Under the pieces are notes generated by a model. That model was not told the DNA's origin, did no database searches, and saw only the letters and a program-made list of their open reading frames with translations. Positions 52,580-64,000 of a DNA stretch of 64,000 nt are shown here, piece after piece; position 1 is the first letter of the stretch; each line of letters starts with the position of its first letter. Source of the stretch: CAZUFB01 sp048173955 (lineage in GTDB: Bacteria > Actinomycetota > Coriobacteriia > Coriobacteriales > UMGS124); assembly GCA_048173955.1 (NCBI GenBank), contig DBEYOB010000022.1, positions 1 to 64,000 of the forward strand, given 5' to 3'. The position numbers were made by a program, and so were the translations under genes.

Positions 52580-52861
52580 ATGGAATACGTCGCGCCGATA
52601 GTCGCAGGTATCGTCTGCGGCCTGCTGGCAGGCGCACCCTATGTTGTCGCGCTGAAACTTTCCAAGCGCTCGCACGACGCGTCGGTCCTGCCGGCGTTGG
52701 CTGCCGTTGGCGTTTCGATTGTTGTCATTGCCCTTTCCGTTCTCGTGGCCTGGGTGCTTTTGCGCGAATTGCTGATATTATTTGCAGGTAGTCTGGTCGT
52801 TGCGTTTCTGGCAGTCGTGGTTGCGGGCGTGGCTCTGCTTGGCCGCAAGCCTCGGTCCTAA
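52580..52861 (+). CDS. Small membrane protein in the AtpI position
   Basis: The 93-residue protein has three hydrophobic segments (residues 5-25, 40-62 and 65-87) and sits 20 bp upstream of atpB, where AtpI (the c-ring assembly helper) is usually encoded. It shares the size and layout but not a clear AtpI sequence signature, so the assignment is positional. A GGGAGGAG lies about 15 bases before ATG 52580, slightly too far for an ideal ribosome site. Confidence 0.65.
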   Translation: MEYVAPIVAGIVCGLLAGAPYVVALKLSKRSHDASVLPALAAVGVSIVVIALSVLVAWVLLRELLILFAGSLVVAFLAVVVAGVALLGRKPRS

Positions 52862-52881
52862 CGTGTGAGGAGTCAAGTCAG

Positions 52882-53682
52882 ATGGAAGCATTGGCAAACA
52901 TTTCGGCGGAGATCGACCACCTTGTGTCGTCTTTCCTCTCTCCGGCCATCGTGGGCAACGACATCGTCGGCCTGACCCAGTACACGTTCTGGATGGCGGT
53001 CGCCATCGTCCTGCTGCTCGTCGTGGTCTTCGCCGCGAAGAAGCGTCTCTCGCTCGTTCCCAAGGGCCGCTTCATCAACGGCTTCGAGTTCGTGGCCGAG
53101 TTCGTGCGCAACGACGTCGTCCTGGGCACCATCGGCCCGAAGGCCGACAAGCACGCCCCCTTCCTGCTGACGCTGTTCTTCTTCATCCTCATCAACAACC
53201 TGGTGGGCATCATCCCCGGCTGCAAGCCGGGCACGGGCACCATCGGCGTGACGGTGGCGCTCGCCCTGTGCTCGTTCGTGTACTTCATCGTCATCGCGAT
53301 CAAGCATCTGGGCGCGGTCGGGTACATCAAGTCGTTCGCCCCGGCCGGCGTCGCCTTCCCCATCAACCTGCTCGTGGGCATCATCGAGGTCTTCTCGACC
53401 ATCCTGCGCCTCGTGACGCTTGCCGTGCGACTGTTCGCCAACATGTTCGCGGGCCACATCTGCCTGGGCGCCTTCGCGCTCATGACGAGCCTGTGCTTCA
53501 CGTTCATGCTTGACAACTTCACGATGGGCACCCTGCTGGGCAGCGGCCTTCCCTCGCTGCTCTGGATGGTCATCCTCACCATCATCTACGCCATCGAGAT
53601 GGTCGTCGCCGTCATCCAGGCATACGTGTTCACGGTGCTTTCGGCGGTGTACATCCAGCTCGCTGAGGCGGACGCCCACTAA
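52882..53682 (+). CDS. atpB: ATP synthase F0 subunit a
   Basis: The 266-residue subunit a forms the proton half-channels. The conserved Arg lies in LRLVTLAVRLFANMFAGH near residue 180. Other hallmarks: NLVGIIPGCKPGTGTIGVTV and IQAYVFTVLSAVYIQLAEAD. It is the first core gene of the atp row. A 173-bp space before atpE is longer than the other gaps and may hold an RNA signal setting the high c-subunit dose. Confidence 0.95.
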   Translation: MEALANISAEIDHLVSSFLSPAIVGNDIVGLTQYTFWMAVAIVLLLVVVFAAKKRLSLVPKGRFINGFEFVAEFVRNDVVLGTIGPKADKHAPFLLTLFFFILINNLVGIIPGCKPGTGTIGVTVALALCSFVYFIVIAIKHLGAVGYIKSFAPAGVAFPINLLVGIIEVFSTILRLVTLAVRLFANMFAGHICLGAFALMTSLCFTFMLDNFTMGTLLGSGLPSLLWMVILTIIYAIEMVVAVIQAYVFTVLSAVYIQLAEADAH

Positions 53683-53855
53683 GGGCACCCACCCTCATCG
53701 CTTCCGGTGCGCACGGGCCGGAGCGACGCCCGGGTTCGGGCGAAAGCCCCGCGCGCTGTGTATCTTGGTCAATGCGGTCGTGCCACGGCCGATGACATTG
53801 GCTCTGTTGGTTTTCGCTCGGCACAGGGCCGGGCGGCCGTCCCTGAGGAGGAATC

Positions 53856-54047
53856 GTGGCTGTTATCGGTTATGGTCTTGGCGTTATTGGTGCTGGTCTC
53901 GGCATTGGTCTGGCTGCGTACGGCGCTGCCACTGGTATGGCTCGCCAGCCCGAGGTTCAGGGCCGTCTGTTCACCGTCTTCATCCTGGCCGCCGCCTTCG
54001 TTGAGGCCCTGGGCCTCATCGGCTTCGTGGCTACCCTCATCGCTTAA
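53856..54047 (+). CDS. atpE: ATP synthase F0 subunit c
   Basis: GTG 53856 follows GAGGAGG. The 63-residue hairpin has a glycine-rich first helix (GYGLGVIGAGLGIGLAAYGA), polar loop RQPE at 30-33 and ion-carrying Glu50 in ILAAAFVEALGLIGFV. No Gln/Ser-Thr set for sodium binding is evident around Glu50, so proton coupling is more likely. Codon use is less GC-rich than in neighbouring genes, as is common for highly expressed short genes. Confidence 0.93.
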   Translation: MAVIGYGLGVIGAGLGIGLAAYGAATGMARQPEVQGRLFTVFILAAAFVEALGLIGFVATLIA

Positions 54048-54091
54048 TTGCGATGAGCAGCGTACGCCCGATTGTCGATGGAGGTGAGTCA

Positions 54092-54700
54092 ATGAGCATT
54101 CGTAAACACGGCGCGGTTGCCACCATGCCCTTCGCTATGGCCGCCGTCGCCCTGGCTGCCCCGTCGCTCGCCTTCGCCGAAGAGGAGTCTGCCGCCGGAA
54201 TCAACATCCTGATTCCCAAGCTGTCGGAGTTCATCCCTGCCCTGATTGCATTCCTGGTGATCTGGTTTATCTTCGCCAAGTTCGCCTGGCCTGCAGTCAT
54301 CGGCATGCTTGACAAGCGCCAGGAGACCATCAAGAACAACCTTGATGAGGCCGAGGCTGCCAAGATCGAGGCACAGCAGTCCCTCGAGGAGTACAAGAAG
54401 CAGCTTGCCGATGCCCGCCGCGAGGCTGCCGGCATCGTCGACGAGGCCCGTCGCGCCGGCGAGCAGGTCAAGGCCGACATCACGGCCCAGGCTCAGGCCC
54501 AGGCCGACGAGATGATCGCCAAGGCCAAGAAGTCCATCGAGAAGGAGAAGCTGGCCGCGATTGCGGACCTGCAGGCTTCCGTCGCGGACGTCTCGGTCGC
54601 CGTGGCCGGTCGCTTCATCGGCGAGGATCTTTCCGATGACGCTCAGCGCAAGCTGATCGAGAAGTACGTCGCGGAAGCGGGGACCCTCAATGCCAACTAA
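54092..54700 (+). CDS. atpF: ATP synthase F0 subunit b with extra signal-like N-terminus
   Basis: The 202-residue protein has an Ala-rich hydrophobic start ending ALAAPSLAFAEEES, like a Sec signal. The normal single membrane helix follows (FIPALIAFLVIWFIFAKFAW), then a long coiled coil (LDKRQETIKNNLDEAEAAKI onward) that forms the stator. The extra N-terminal segment, about 35 residues, would put the start outside or be cleaved. ATG 54092 follows GGAGGTGAG. It overlaps atpH by 11 bp. Confidence 0.93.
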   Translation: MSIRKHGAVATMPFAMAAVALAAPSLAFAEEESAAGINILIPKLSEFIPALIAFLVIWFIFAKFAWPAVIGMLDKRQETIKNNLDEAEAAKIEAQQSLEEYKKQLADARREAAGIVDEARRAGEQVKADITAQAQAQADEMIAKAKKSIEKEKLAAIADLQASVADVSVAVAGRFIGEDLSDDAQRKLIEKYVAEAGTLNAN

Positions 54701-55258
54701 TCGCATGCTGGTCAAGCAAGAAGTGACAACATATGCCCAGTGCCTCCTCGCCGCCGCGCAGGAGGCGGGTCGTGCCTTCGAGGATATCGAAGACATCAAG
54801 AGCGCCCGTCAGGCAGTCACCAAGTCTTCCCAGATGCGTGAGTTCCTGCAGGACGCCAACGTCTCTGCAGAGAGCAAGTCGGCGCTCGTCAAGGACGCCT
54901 TCGCCGGTCTTGCCCCCGAGGTTGTCTCGGTGGTTGCCGTCATGGCCGAACGCGGCGACATCAAGCTGCTCGGCCGCGTCGCCACCGCCTACGAGGCAGC
55001 GGCGGAGGAGGCCCTCGACATGGTGGTCGTGGATGTCACCACGGCCGTTCCGCTCGATGACCATCTGCGCGACGTCATCAGCACCAAACTGTCCGCCGAC
55101 CTCGGTCGTTCGGTCCGTCTCAACGAGACGGTCGACCGCTCGATTCTCGGCGGCATCATCATGAGCACTCACGGCAGGCGCATGGATGCAAGCGTCCGCA
55201 CGCAGCTTTCCAATGCACGCCAGGTGCTCGCGACCGCATCTACCGGAGGTGAAGAGTA

Positions 55259-55259
<1 letters not shown>
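54690..55259 (+). CDS. atpH: ATP synthase F1 subunit delta
   Basis: The 189-residue subunit connects the b stator to the alpha3beta3 head. The N-terminal helical domain has [20 protein letters not shown]; the C-terminal block [20 protein letters not shown] followed by [10 protein letters not shown] is typical. ATG 54690 lies inside the end of atpF; ATG 54705 (MLVKQE) is also possible. Its TAA overlaps the atpA start (TAATG). Confidence 0.92.
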
Positions 55260-56830
<1,571 letters not shown>

Positions 56831-56832
56831 CC

Positions 56833-59132
<2,300 letters not shown>

Positions 59133-59167
59133 GCGCACAGCCTATCCGTAAGGAAGAGGTCAGGCTT

Positions 59168-59587
59168 ATGACGGATATGCTTACCTGCGAGATTGTCACA
59201 CCGGTGAAGACCGTCTTCTCGAGCGAGGCGACCTATGTCGGCCTGCCCGGCGAAGTCGGCTCCTTCGGTGTCATGCGTCGTCACGAGCCTCTGGTTTCTG
59301 CCCTGCAGCCCGGCGTGGTGAACGTCGCCACGCCGGCTTCGGGCCGAGACAGCAAGGTCACCTTTGTCGTCTCGGGCGGCTACACCGAGATCAACGACAA
59401 CAAGGTCATCGTTCTTGCCAACGATGCCGTTGCGGTCAGCGATATCGATGCCGACGCCGTCAGGGCCGAGCTTGACAAGGTGGAGAAGACCCTCGCCGGG
59501 CTCGGCGAGGGCGATTCCACCGCCGCATACTACAAGGGCCAGAAGGCCTGGAACGAACTCCAGCTCAAAGCCGTTCTGGGCGAGTAG
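59168..59587 (+). CDS. atpC: ATP synthase F1 subunit epsilon
   Basis: The 139-residue subunit has the N-terminal beta-sandwich (CEIVTPVKTVFSSEATYVGL, then PGEVGSFGVM..HEPL) and C-terminal helices that can inhibit ATP hydrolysis. ATG 59168 follows GGAAGAGG. It is the last atp gene; murA follows after 15 bp and is probably co-transcribed. Confidence 0.94.
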   Translation: MTDMLTCEIVTPVKTVFSSEATYVGLPGEVGSFGVMRRHEPLVSALQPGVVNVATPASGRDSKVTFVVSGGYTEINDNKVIVLANDAVAVSDIDADAVRAELDKVEKTLAGLGEGDSTAAYYKGQKAWNELQLKAVLGE

Positions 59588-59602
59588 CAGGAGGGCACCC
59601 GC

Positions 59603-60880
59603 ATGGACGTCATCAAGGTCGAAGGCGGTCACAAGCTGCACGGCACGATACGCGTCGAGGGTGCCAAGAACTCAGCCTTGAAGCTCATGGCTGCAACCAT
59701 CATGGCGCCGGGCGTCTACCACCTGTCCAACGTGCCGTACATCTCCGATGTGCGGCTGATGGGCAAGGTGCTCGAGACGCTCGGCGCCTCTGTTGTCTAC
59801 GACGACCACCATCTCACCATCGACACCTCGACCGCGACGGAGTGGGTCACCCCCTACGAGCTCGTGTCGAAGATGCGGGCGAGCATCTCGATCCTCGGCC
59901 CGCTCATCACGCGCTTCGGCAAGGCCGTCGTGTCCATGCCGGGCGGCTGCAACCTCGGCGCGCGCTCCATCGACCAGCATCTCGCCGGCCTGAGCGCGCT
60001 CGGCGTCGAGTTCTCCAACGAGCACGGCAACATCCACGCCAAGGTCCCCCACGGGCTCAACGGCACCATTGTGACCCTCGATTTCCCGAGCGTCGGTGCG
60101 ACCGAGAACGTGATGATGGGCGCCGTGACGGCGAAGGGCCGCACGATCATCGAGAACGCGGCGCGCGAGCCCGAGATCGTCGACCTCGCCAACTTCCTGA
60201 ACAAGATGGGCGCCGACATCCGCGACGCCGGCTCGCACGTCATCGAGATCCACGGCGTCGAGGACCTCCATGCCTGCGACCACACCGTCGTCGGCGACCG
60301 TATCGAGGCGGGCACGTTCCTGGTCGCGGGCGCGCTCTGCGCCGACGAGGGGCTCACCGTCACGGGCTTCGACCCGGTCCACCTCGACATCCCGCTCAGC
60401 AAGATGGCGCTGATGGGCATCCCGGTCGAGCGGCACGAGCGCGGCGTCACCGTCGCCAAGGCGGACCGGCTGCTGCCGACCGACATCCAGACGCTCCCGT
60501 TCCCCGGTTTCCCGACCGACATGCAGGCCCAGTTCATGGTCCTCACCGCCATGGCGGACGGGGCGAGCTTCATCACCGAGAACATCTTCGAGAACCGCTT
60601 CATGCTCGTCGCCGAGCTCGCCCGCATGGGTGCGAACATCCGCGTCGAGGAGCGCCATGCGCTGGTAAAGGGCCCTTGCCATCTCACGGGCGCCCAGGTC
60701 AAGTCGCCCGACTTGCGCGGCGGCGCCGCCCTGGTGCTCGCCGGCCTCGTGGCCGACGGCACGACCTACGTTTCCGAGACGCGCCACATCAAGCGAGGCT
60801 ACGAGCGCTTCGTCGAAAAGCTCTGCTCTGTCGGTGCGGCCGTCGAGCACATCGACATGCCGGCCCCCGACGAGGAGTAG
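59603..60880 (+). CDS. murA: UDP-N-acetylglucosamine 1-carboxyvinyltransferase
   Basis: The 425-residue enzyme makes the first committed peptidoglycan precursor. Lys22 in GAKNSALK and active-site Cys116 in MPGGCNLGARSIDQHL (the fosfomycin target; Cys, so not an intrinsic Asp-type resistant form) are in place. Asp/Arg blocks VVGDRIEAGTFLVAGAL and PGFPTDMQAQFMVL are conserved. Its link to the 3' end of the atp row is a known arrangement in several Gram-positive lineages. ATG 59603 follows AGGAGGG. Confidence 0.96.
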   Translation: MDVIKVEGGHKLHGTIRVEGAKNSALKLMAATIMAPGVYHLSNVPYISDVRLMGKVLETLGASVVYDDHHLTIDTSTATEWVTPYELVSKMRASISILGPLITRFGKAVVSMPGGCNLGARSIDQHLAGLSALGVEFSNEHGNIHAKVPHGLNGTIVTLDFPSVGATENVMMGAVTAKGRTIIENAAREPEIVDLANFLNKMGADIRDAGSHVIEIHGVEDLHACDHTVVGDRIEAGTFLVAGALCADEGLTVTGFDPVHLDIPLSKMALMGIPVERHERGVTVAKADRLLPTDIQTLPFPGFPTDMQAQFMVLTAMADGASFITENIFENRFMLVAELARMGANIRVEERHALVKGPCHLTGAQVKSPDLRGGAALVLAGLVADGTTYVSETRHIKRGYERFVEKLCSVGAAVEHIDMPAPDEE

Positions 60881-61039
60881 CCGCCCCCGCACAACCTTCT
60901 TTGCCGCCGGTGCAGCCTTCTGCGCGCCGATTCGCGCCGTCTCCGCCCTGGCCGGTGCCGCGCGGCCGGCATCCGCACGCCCCATTCGCTATAGTCGTCG
61001 CAACGTTCGGATTGTCAGGCATGGCGAAACGGGGGCCGT

Positions 61040-62371
61040 ATGGACCGCATCGAGCAGCGTATCGTCGAGCTTATCGACCGGAGGCGCGGCGACATCGTCT
61101 CGTTCGCCCGCGACGTCTTTGACCACGCCGAGCTCGGCTACAAGGAGTTTCGGACCGCCGAGAGGTTTGCGCGGGCGTTGCGGGCGCAGGGTATCGAGAC
61201 GCACGAGGGGCTCGCCCTGACCGGCGTCAAAGGGTATCTTCGCCAGACGGGCGCCGCCGCTGCCGGTCCCACGGTCGCCCTTATCGGCGAGCTCGACGCC
61301 CTGCGCATTCCCGAGCACCCCCATGCCAACCCCCAGACCCAGGCCGCCCACTCGTGCGGGCACCACGCCCAGCTCGCCGGCGTCGTGGGCGCGGCGTTCG
61401 CCCTCGCCGACCCGGAGGTCGCCGCGGCGCTCGACGGCAGCGTCGTGTTCTTCGGCGTCCCGTCGGAGGAGTACGGCGAGGTCGAGTTCAAGCGGGGTCT
61501 GGTCTCCGAGGGGAAGATCGAATGCCTGGGCGGCAAGGCAGAGCTCATCCGCATCGGGGCGTTCGACGACGTCGACCTTGCGGTCGTGCACCATTCCGAC
61601 GCCGGCGGCATCTCGGTCGGGACGCGGAGCTGCAACGGCTTCGTCGCCAAGGTGATCCGCATCCTCGGCCGCGAGGCGCATGCCGCGGGGGCTCCCGAAC
61701 GGGGCGTCAACGCGCTCAACGCGGCGAGCCTCGGCCTGGCGGCGCTCGCCTACCAGCGCGAGACCTTCCGCGACGAGGACATGGTGCGCGTCCACCCCAT
61801 CATGACGCGTGGCGGGAACCTGGTGAACGTGGTGCCCGCCGAGGCGGTCGTCGAGACGCTCGTGCGCGCCAGGACGCTCGAGGCGATCGAGGACGCCGAC
61901 CTCAAGACGGACCGGTCCTTCAAGGCGGGGGCCGACGCGCTCGGCGCCGGCTACGACATCGAGACCATGGCGGGCTACCTTCCCGGCATCTACCAGCCGG
62001 CAAACCCCCTGCTGCTCGAGGCGGCCCGCGAGGTGGCGGCCGGACGCCCCGTGTCGTGCATCGAGCCGGGCGACCACGAGGCGGCCTCGACCGACGTGGG
62101 CGACCTGCAGCACGTCAAGCCGGTGCTCACGTTCCGCACCGGCGGCGTGGCGGGCGCGTTCCACGCGAAGGACTTCGCGGTTGTCGACGAGGAGGAGGCG
62201 TATATCGTCACGGCGAAGATCTTTGCGCTCGGCGCGTACAAGCTGCTCAAGGATGGCGCGTGCGGCGCGAGGGAGGTCGTCGACACCTACCGGCCGGTCT
62301 TCACCAAGCAGGGCTATCTCGACTACCTGGCGGGTTTCGGGCGCCGCGAGACCAAGGAGGTGCGGGCATGA
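61040..62371 (+). CDS. M20 family amidohydrolase (AbgB-like)
   Basis: The 443-residue protein has the metal-binding M20D motifs: GELDALRI, SCGHHAQLAG, PSEEYGE near 140, and later VHHSDAGG and GDHEAASTDVGD. This matches p-aminobenzoyl-glutamate hydrolase B/amidohydrolase types that cleave aminoacyl amides. It acts in the cytoplasm. ATG 61040 follows GGGGG. Its stop overlaps the start of the ATC-hydrolase-family gene (ATGA), so the two products are probably made together. Confidence 0.87.
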   Translation: MDRIEQRIVELIDRRRGDIVSFARDVFDHAELGYKEFRTAERFARALRAQGIETHEGLALTGVKGYLRQTGAAAAGPTVALIGELDALRIPEHPHANPQTQAAHSCGHHAQLAGVVGAAFALADPEVAAALDGSVVFFGVPSEEYGEVEFKRGLVSEGKIECLGGKAELIRIGAFDDVDLAVVHHSDAGGISVGTRSCNGFVAKVIRILGREAHAAGAPERGVNALNAASLGLAALAYQRETFRDEDMVRVHPIMTRGGNLVNVVPAEAVVETLVRARTLEAIEDADLKTDRSFKAGADALGAGYDIETMAGYLPGIYQPANPLLLEAAREVAAGRPVSCIEPGDHEAASTDVGDLQHVKPVLTFRTGGVAGAFHAKDFAVVDEEEAYIVTAKIFALGAYKLLKDGACGAREVVDTYRPVFTKQGYLDYLAGFGRRETKEVRA

Positions 62372-62967
62372 GCGATGCGGGCACGGACGTCGGGCCGTCC
62401 AGCCTCGACCTGTTCGACGCCGACTACGACGAAGGCCGCGTTTCGGAACAGCAGTATGAGGTGCGCAAGGCGACCCGCCATTTCGCGATGCTGTACTTCC
62501 ATTTCGTCAAGACGCTCGTGGAGGAGCTCGGCGAAGACCGGGCCCGGGCACTCGTCCAGAAGGCGGTGTTCGAGCTGGCGTGCGACCGCACCGACCAGCT
62601 GCGCGCCAAGGCCGACCGGCTCGGGATCGCCCACGACGATATGGACAACTTTAACGACTACGCCGACCTCGCGCTTTCGGGCTGGGTGCCGGAGCTGGGG
62701 GAGGACCACTGCCCGTATGCCCAGGTGTGGCGCACCTACTACGGCGATTATCCGTGGTTCCGCCGGTTCGCGCCCCTGTACTGCGACGTCATCGACACCA
62801 CGGTGGCCGAGAACCTCACGCGCCGCGTGTCGCACCGCATCACCGAGAACGTCCTGACCGGCGCCGAAACCTGTCGGCGCGTGTATTTCGACTCGCCCAA
62901 CGTCGCCCAGGGGTGGTACACCTACGGGGTTCGGGACGGCTCGTCGCCGGAGGACGCCTGTCGGTGA
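62368..62967 (+). CDS. L-2-amino-thiazoline-4-carboxylate (ATC) hydrolase family protein
   Basis: The 199-residue protein shows the ATC-hydrolase-family pattern: LVQKAVFELACDRTDQLRAK, then GIAHDDMDNFNDYADLA, the W(V/P)ELGEDHCPYAQVW cysteine block, then FAPLYCDVIDTTVAENL. The family includes enzymes opening cyclic cysteine-like amides, but most members have no proven substrate. It is translationally coupled (ATGA overlap) to the upstream M20 amidohydrolase, so the pair may process one amide compound in two steps. Confidence 0.78.
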   Translation: MSDAGTDVGPSSLDLFDADYDEGRVSEQQYEVRKATRHFAMLYFHFVKTLVEELGEDRARALVQKAVFELACDRTDQLRAKADRLGIAHDDMDNFNDYADLALSGWVPELGEDHCPYAQVWRTYYGDYPWFRRFAPLYCDVIDTTVAENLTRRVSHRITENVLTGAETCRRVYFDSPNVAQGWYTYGVRDGSSPEDACR

Positions 62968-63035
62968 GACGCGTGCCCCGCTCGCCGGACACGGTGCGAG
63001 CCGGAGGGCGCCCGGCGGGATCCCCGCCATAAAGA

Positions 63036-63071
63036 GCGGCCCCCGGGCCGGCGATTCGGCTCGGGGGCCGC
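63036..63071 (-). terminator. Terminator between the ATC-hydrolase-family gene and pepT
   Basis: GCGGCCCCCGGGCCG pairs with CGGCTCGGGGGCCGC, with a six-base loop. On the minus strand it is followed by TCTTTATGG, fitting an intrinsic terminator for pepT; it may also serve the plus-strand genes. Confidence 0.7.
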
Positions 63072-63110
63072 GGCGCGTCGCGGAACCGGGGGCGATGCCC
63101 CGCCGTCCGG

Positions 63111-64000
63111 CTACGCCTGCTGTGCGTAGAGCTTGCAGAGCTCCTGCAAGAAGTCGACCATGCCCTCGACCTGCTCGACCACGGCGAACTCGCGCACGCT
63201 GTGGTAGTTCTCGCCGCCGGTGGAGAGGTTGGGGCAGGGCAGGCCGCGGAACGAGAGCTGCGCGCCGTCGGTGCCGCCGCGGATCGGCTTGGTGTGGGCA
63301 ACCACGCCGATGTTCTCGAACGCCTTGTAGGCGTTGTCGATGAGGTGCTGGTGGGGTGCCACGATCTCGGCCATGTTGCGGTACTGGTCGCGCACCTCGA
63401 CGGTCACGCGCGGCTCGTCCCAGCGCTTGTTCATGAGGTCGGCGATGTCCTTGACCAGCTGCTTCTTGCGGTCGAACTCGACGGCGTCGTGGTCGCGGAT
63501 GATGTAGTGCGCCGTGGTCTCCACGCACGTGCCGCTGACGTCGCACAGGTGGAAGAAGCCCTCGTAGCCGCAGGTGTGCTCGGGGCGCTGCCAGGCGGGC
63601 AGCATCGCGTCGAACTCCTCGAACACGTGCAGCGAGTTGATCATGATGTCCTTGGCGCTGCCGGGGTGGATCTCGTGGCCGCGCACCGTGACCGTCACGC
63701 TCGCGGCGTTGAAGCACTCGTACTCGACGCCGCCGATGAGGTCGCCGTCGAGGGTGTAGGCGTATTCGGCGCCGAACTTCTCGAGATCGAGCAGCTCGCA
63801 GCCGTGCCCGATCTCTTCGTCGGGGGCGAAGCACACGGCCAGCGGCGGGTGGGGGATGCTCGGGTCGGCGGCGATGCGCGCGACGAGCGCCATGATCTCG
63901 GCGACGCCGGCCTTGTCGTCGACGGCGAGCAGCGTGCTGCCGTCGCTCGTGAGGAGCTCCTTGCCCACGAACTGGGGCAGCGCCGGGGTGTTCTCCGGCG
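63111..64000 (-). CDS. pepT: Peptidase T (tripeptide aminopeptidase), 5' part beyond the window
   Basis: The frame runs from the window edge to the stop at 63111, giving about 295 C-terminal residues of a normally roughly 410-residue enzyme. Zinc and catalytic motifs seen: LLAVDDKAGVAEIM (bridging Asp), VCFAPDEEIGHGCELLD (catalytic Glu pair), YTLDGDLIGGVEYECFNAAS, and PIRGGTDGAQLSFRGLPCPN, then LSTGGENYHS. PepT releases N-terminal residues from tripeptides in the cytoplasm. With pepC it indicates peptide use. The start and promoter lie outside the window. Confidence 0.94.
   Translation of the reverse strand, partial: PENTPALPQFVGKELLTSDGSTLLAVDDKAGVAEIMALVARIAADPSIPHPPLAVCFAPDEEIGHGCELLDLEKFGAEYAYTLDGDLIGGVEYECFNAASVTVTVRGHEIHPGSAKDIMINSLHVFEEFDAMLPAWQRPEHTCGYEGFFHLCDVSGTCVETTAHYIIRDHDAVEFDRKKQLVKDIADLMNKRWDEPRVTVEVRDQYRNMAEIVAPHQHLIDNAYKAFENIGVVAHTKPIRGGTDGAQLSFRGLPCPNLSTGGENYHSVREFAVVEQVEGMVDFLQELCKLYAQQA

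Noticed and set aside
53683..53855. An extra gene between atpB and atpE
   Set aside because: Frames here lack a ribosome site and any similarity; the stretch is better read as the atpE leader.

Overview
The window is high-GC bacterial DNA that fits a gut-type Coriobacteriia (Actinomycetota). Three things point there: several Tat-exported fumarate-reductase-like flavoproteins, each next to a multi-pass membrane protein ending in a LuxR helix-turn-helix; many FMN-binding (ApbE-target type) domains; and the order rpiB-upp-dCMP deaminase-atp operon-murA. I cannot fix the genus from sequence alone. No rRNA, tRNA or CRISPR array was found.

Layout. 1-7.6 kb is a scarred accessory region: a decayed IS256 transposase, an IS21 (IstA/IstB) scar, an ISL3 element with good ends but an internally deleted transposase, the tail of an aldehyde:ferredoxin oxidoreductase, and two exported FMN-binding proteins, one broken by a single amber codon. 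7.6-11.7 kb holds a frameshifted winged-helix gene, a MarR regulator with its YczE-like membrane protein and a clear palindromic operator, and an EFR1-type flavodoxin/ferredoxin protein. 12-26.5 kb contains three divergent modules of membrane LuxR regulator plus exported flavoreductase, and an orphan Tat-exported peptide-binding protein. 26.8-34 kb has a DUF1294 protein, aminopeptidase C, a response regulator and its BceS-like kinase separated by an inverted Rpn-type nuclease gene, and a MocR regulator. 34-40.3 kb has an aldehyde dehydrogenase, a methyltransferase and a BceAB-type ABC exporter. 40.5-45.4 kb is a fourth LuxR/flavoreductase module with two regulators. 45.9-50 kb has a zinc-ribbon protein, a zinc-dependent phospholipase C-like protein, a UMF1-type MFS transporter and a patatin-like phospholipase. 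50.6-60.9 kb is the conserved core: rpiB, upp, dCMP deaminase, a small AtpI-position protein, atpBEFHAGDC and murA. The end carries an M20 amidohydrolase, an ATC-hydrolase-family protein and a truncated pepT.

How the parts may work together (inference). The exported flavoenzymes look like anaerobic respiratory reductases for different organic electron acceptors, each probably switched on by its neighbouring membrane LuxR protein; their active-site segments suggest the substrates are not fumarate. The proton-motive force would feed the F-type ATP synthase. The response regulator, kinase and BceAB exporter look like one peptide-antibiotic defence system that has been split.

The least explained material is non-coding. 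Three families of intergenic repeats, each arranged as inverted pairs with conserved spacing, recur in the window (A: 10.35-10.6 and 27.3-27.55 kb; B: 33.9-34.3 and 50.0-50.3 kb; C: 11.8 and 37.0 kb). A pair of mutually exclusive hairpins lies at 11926-11987.
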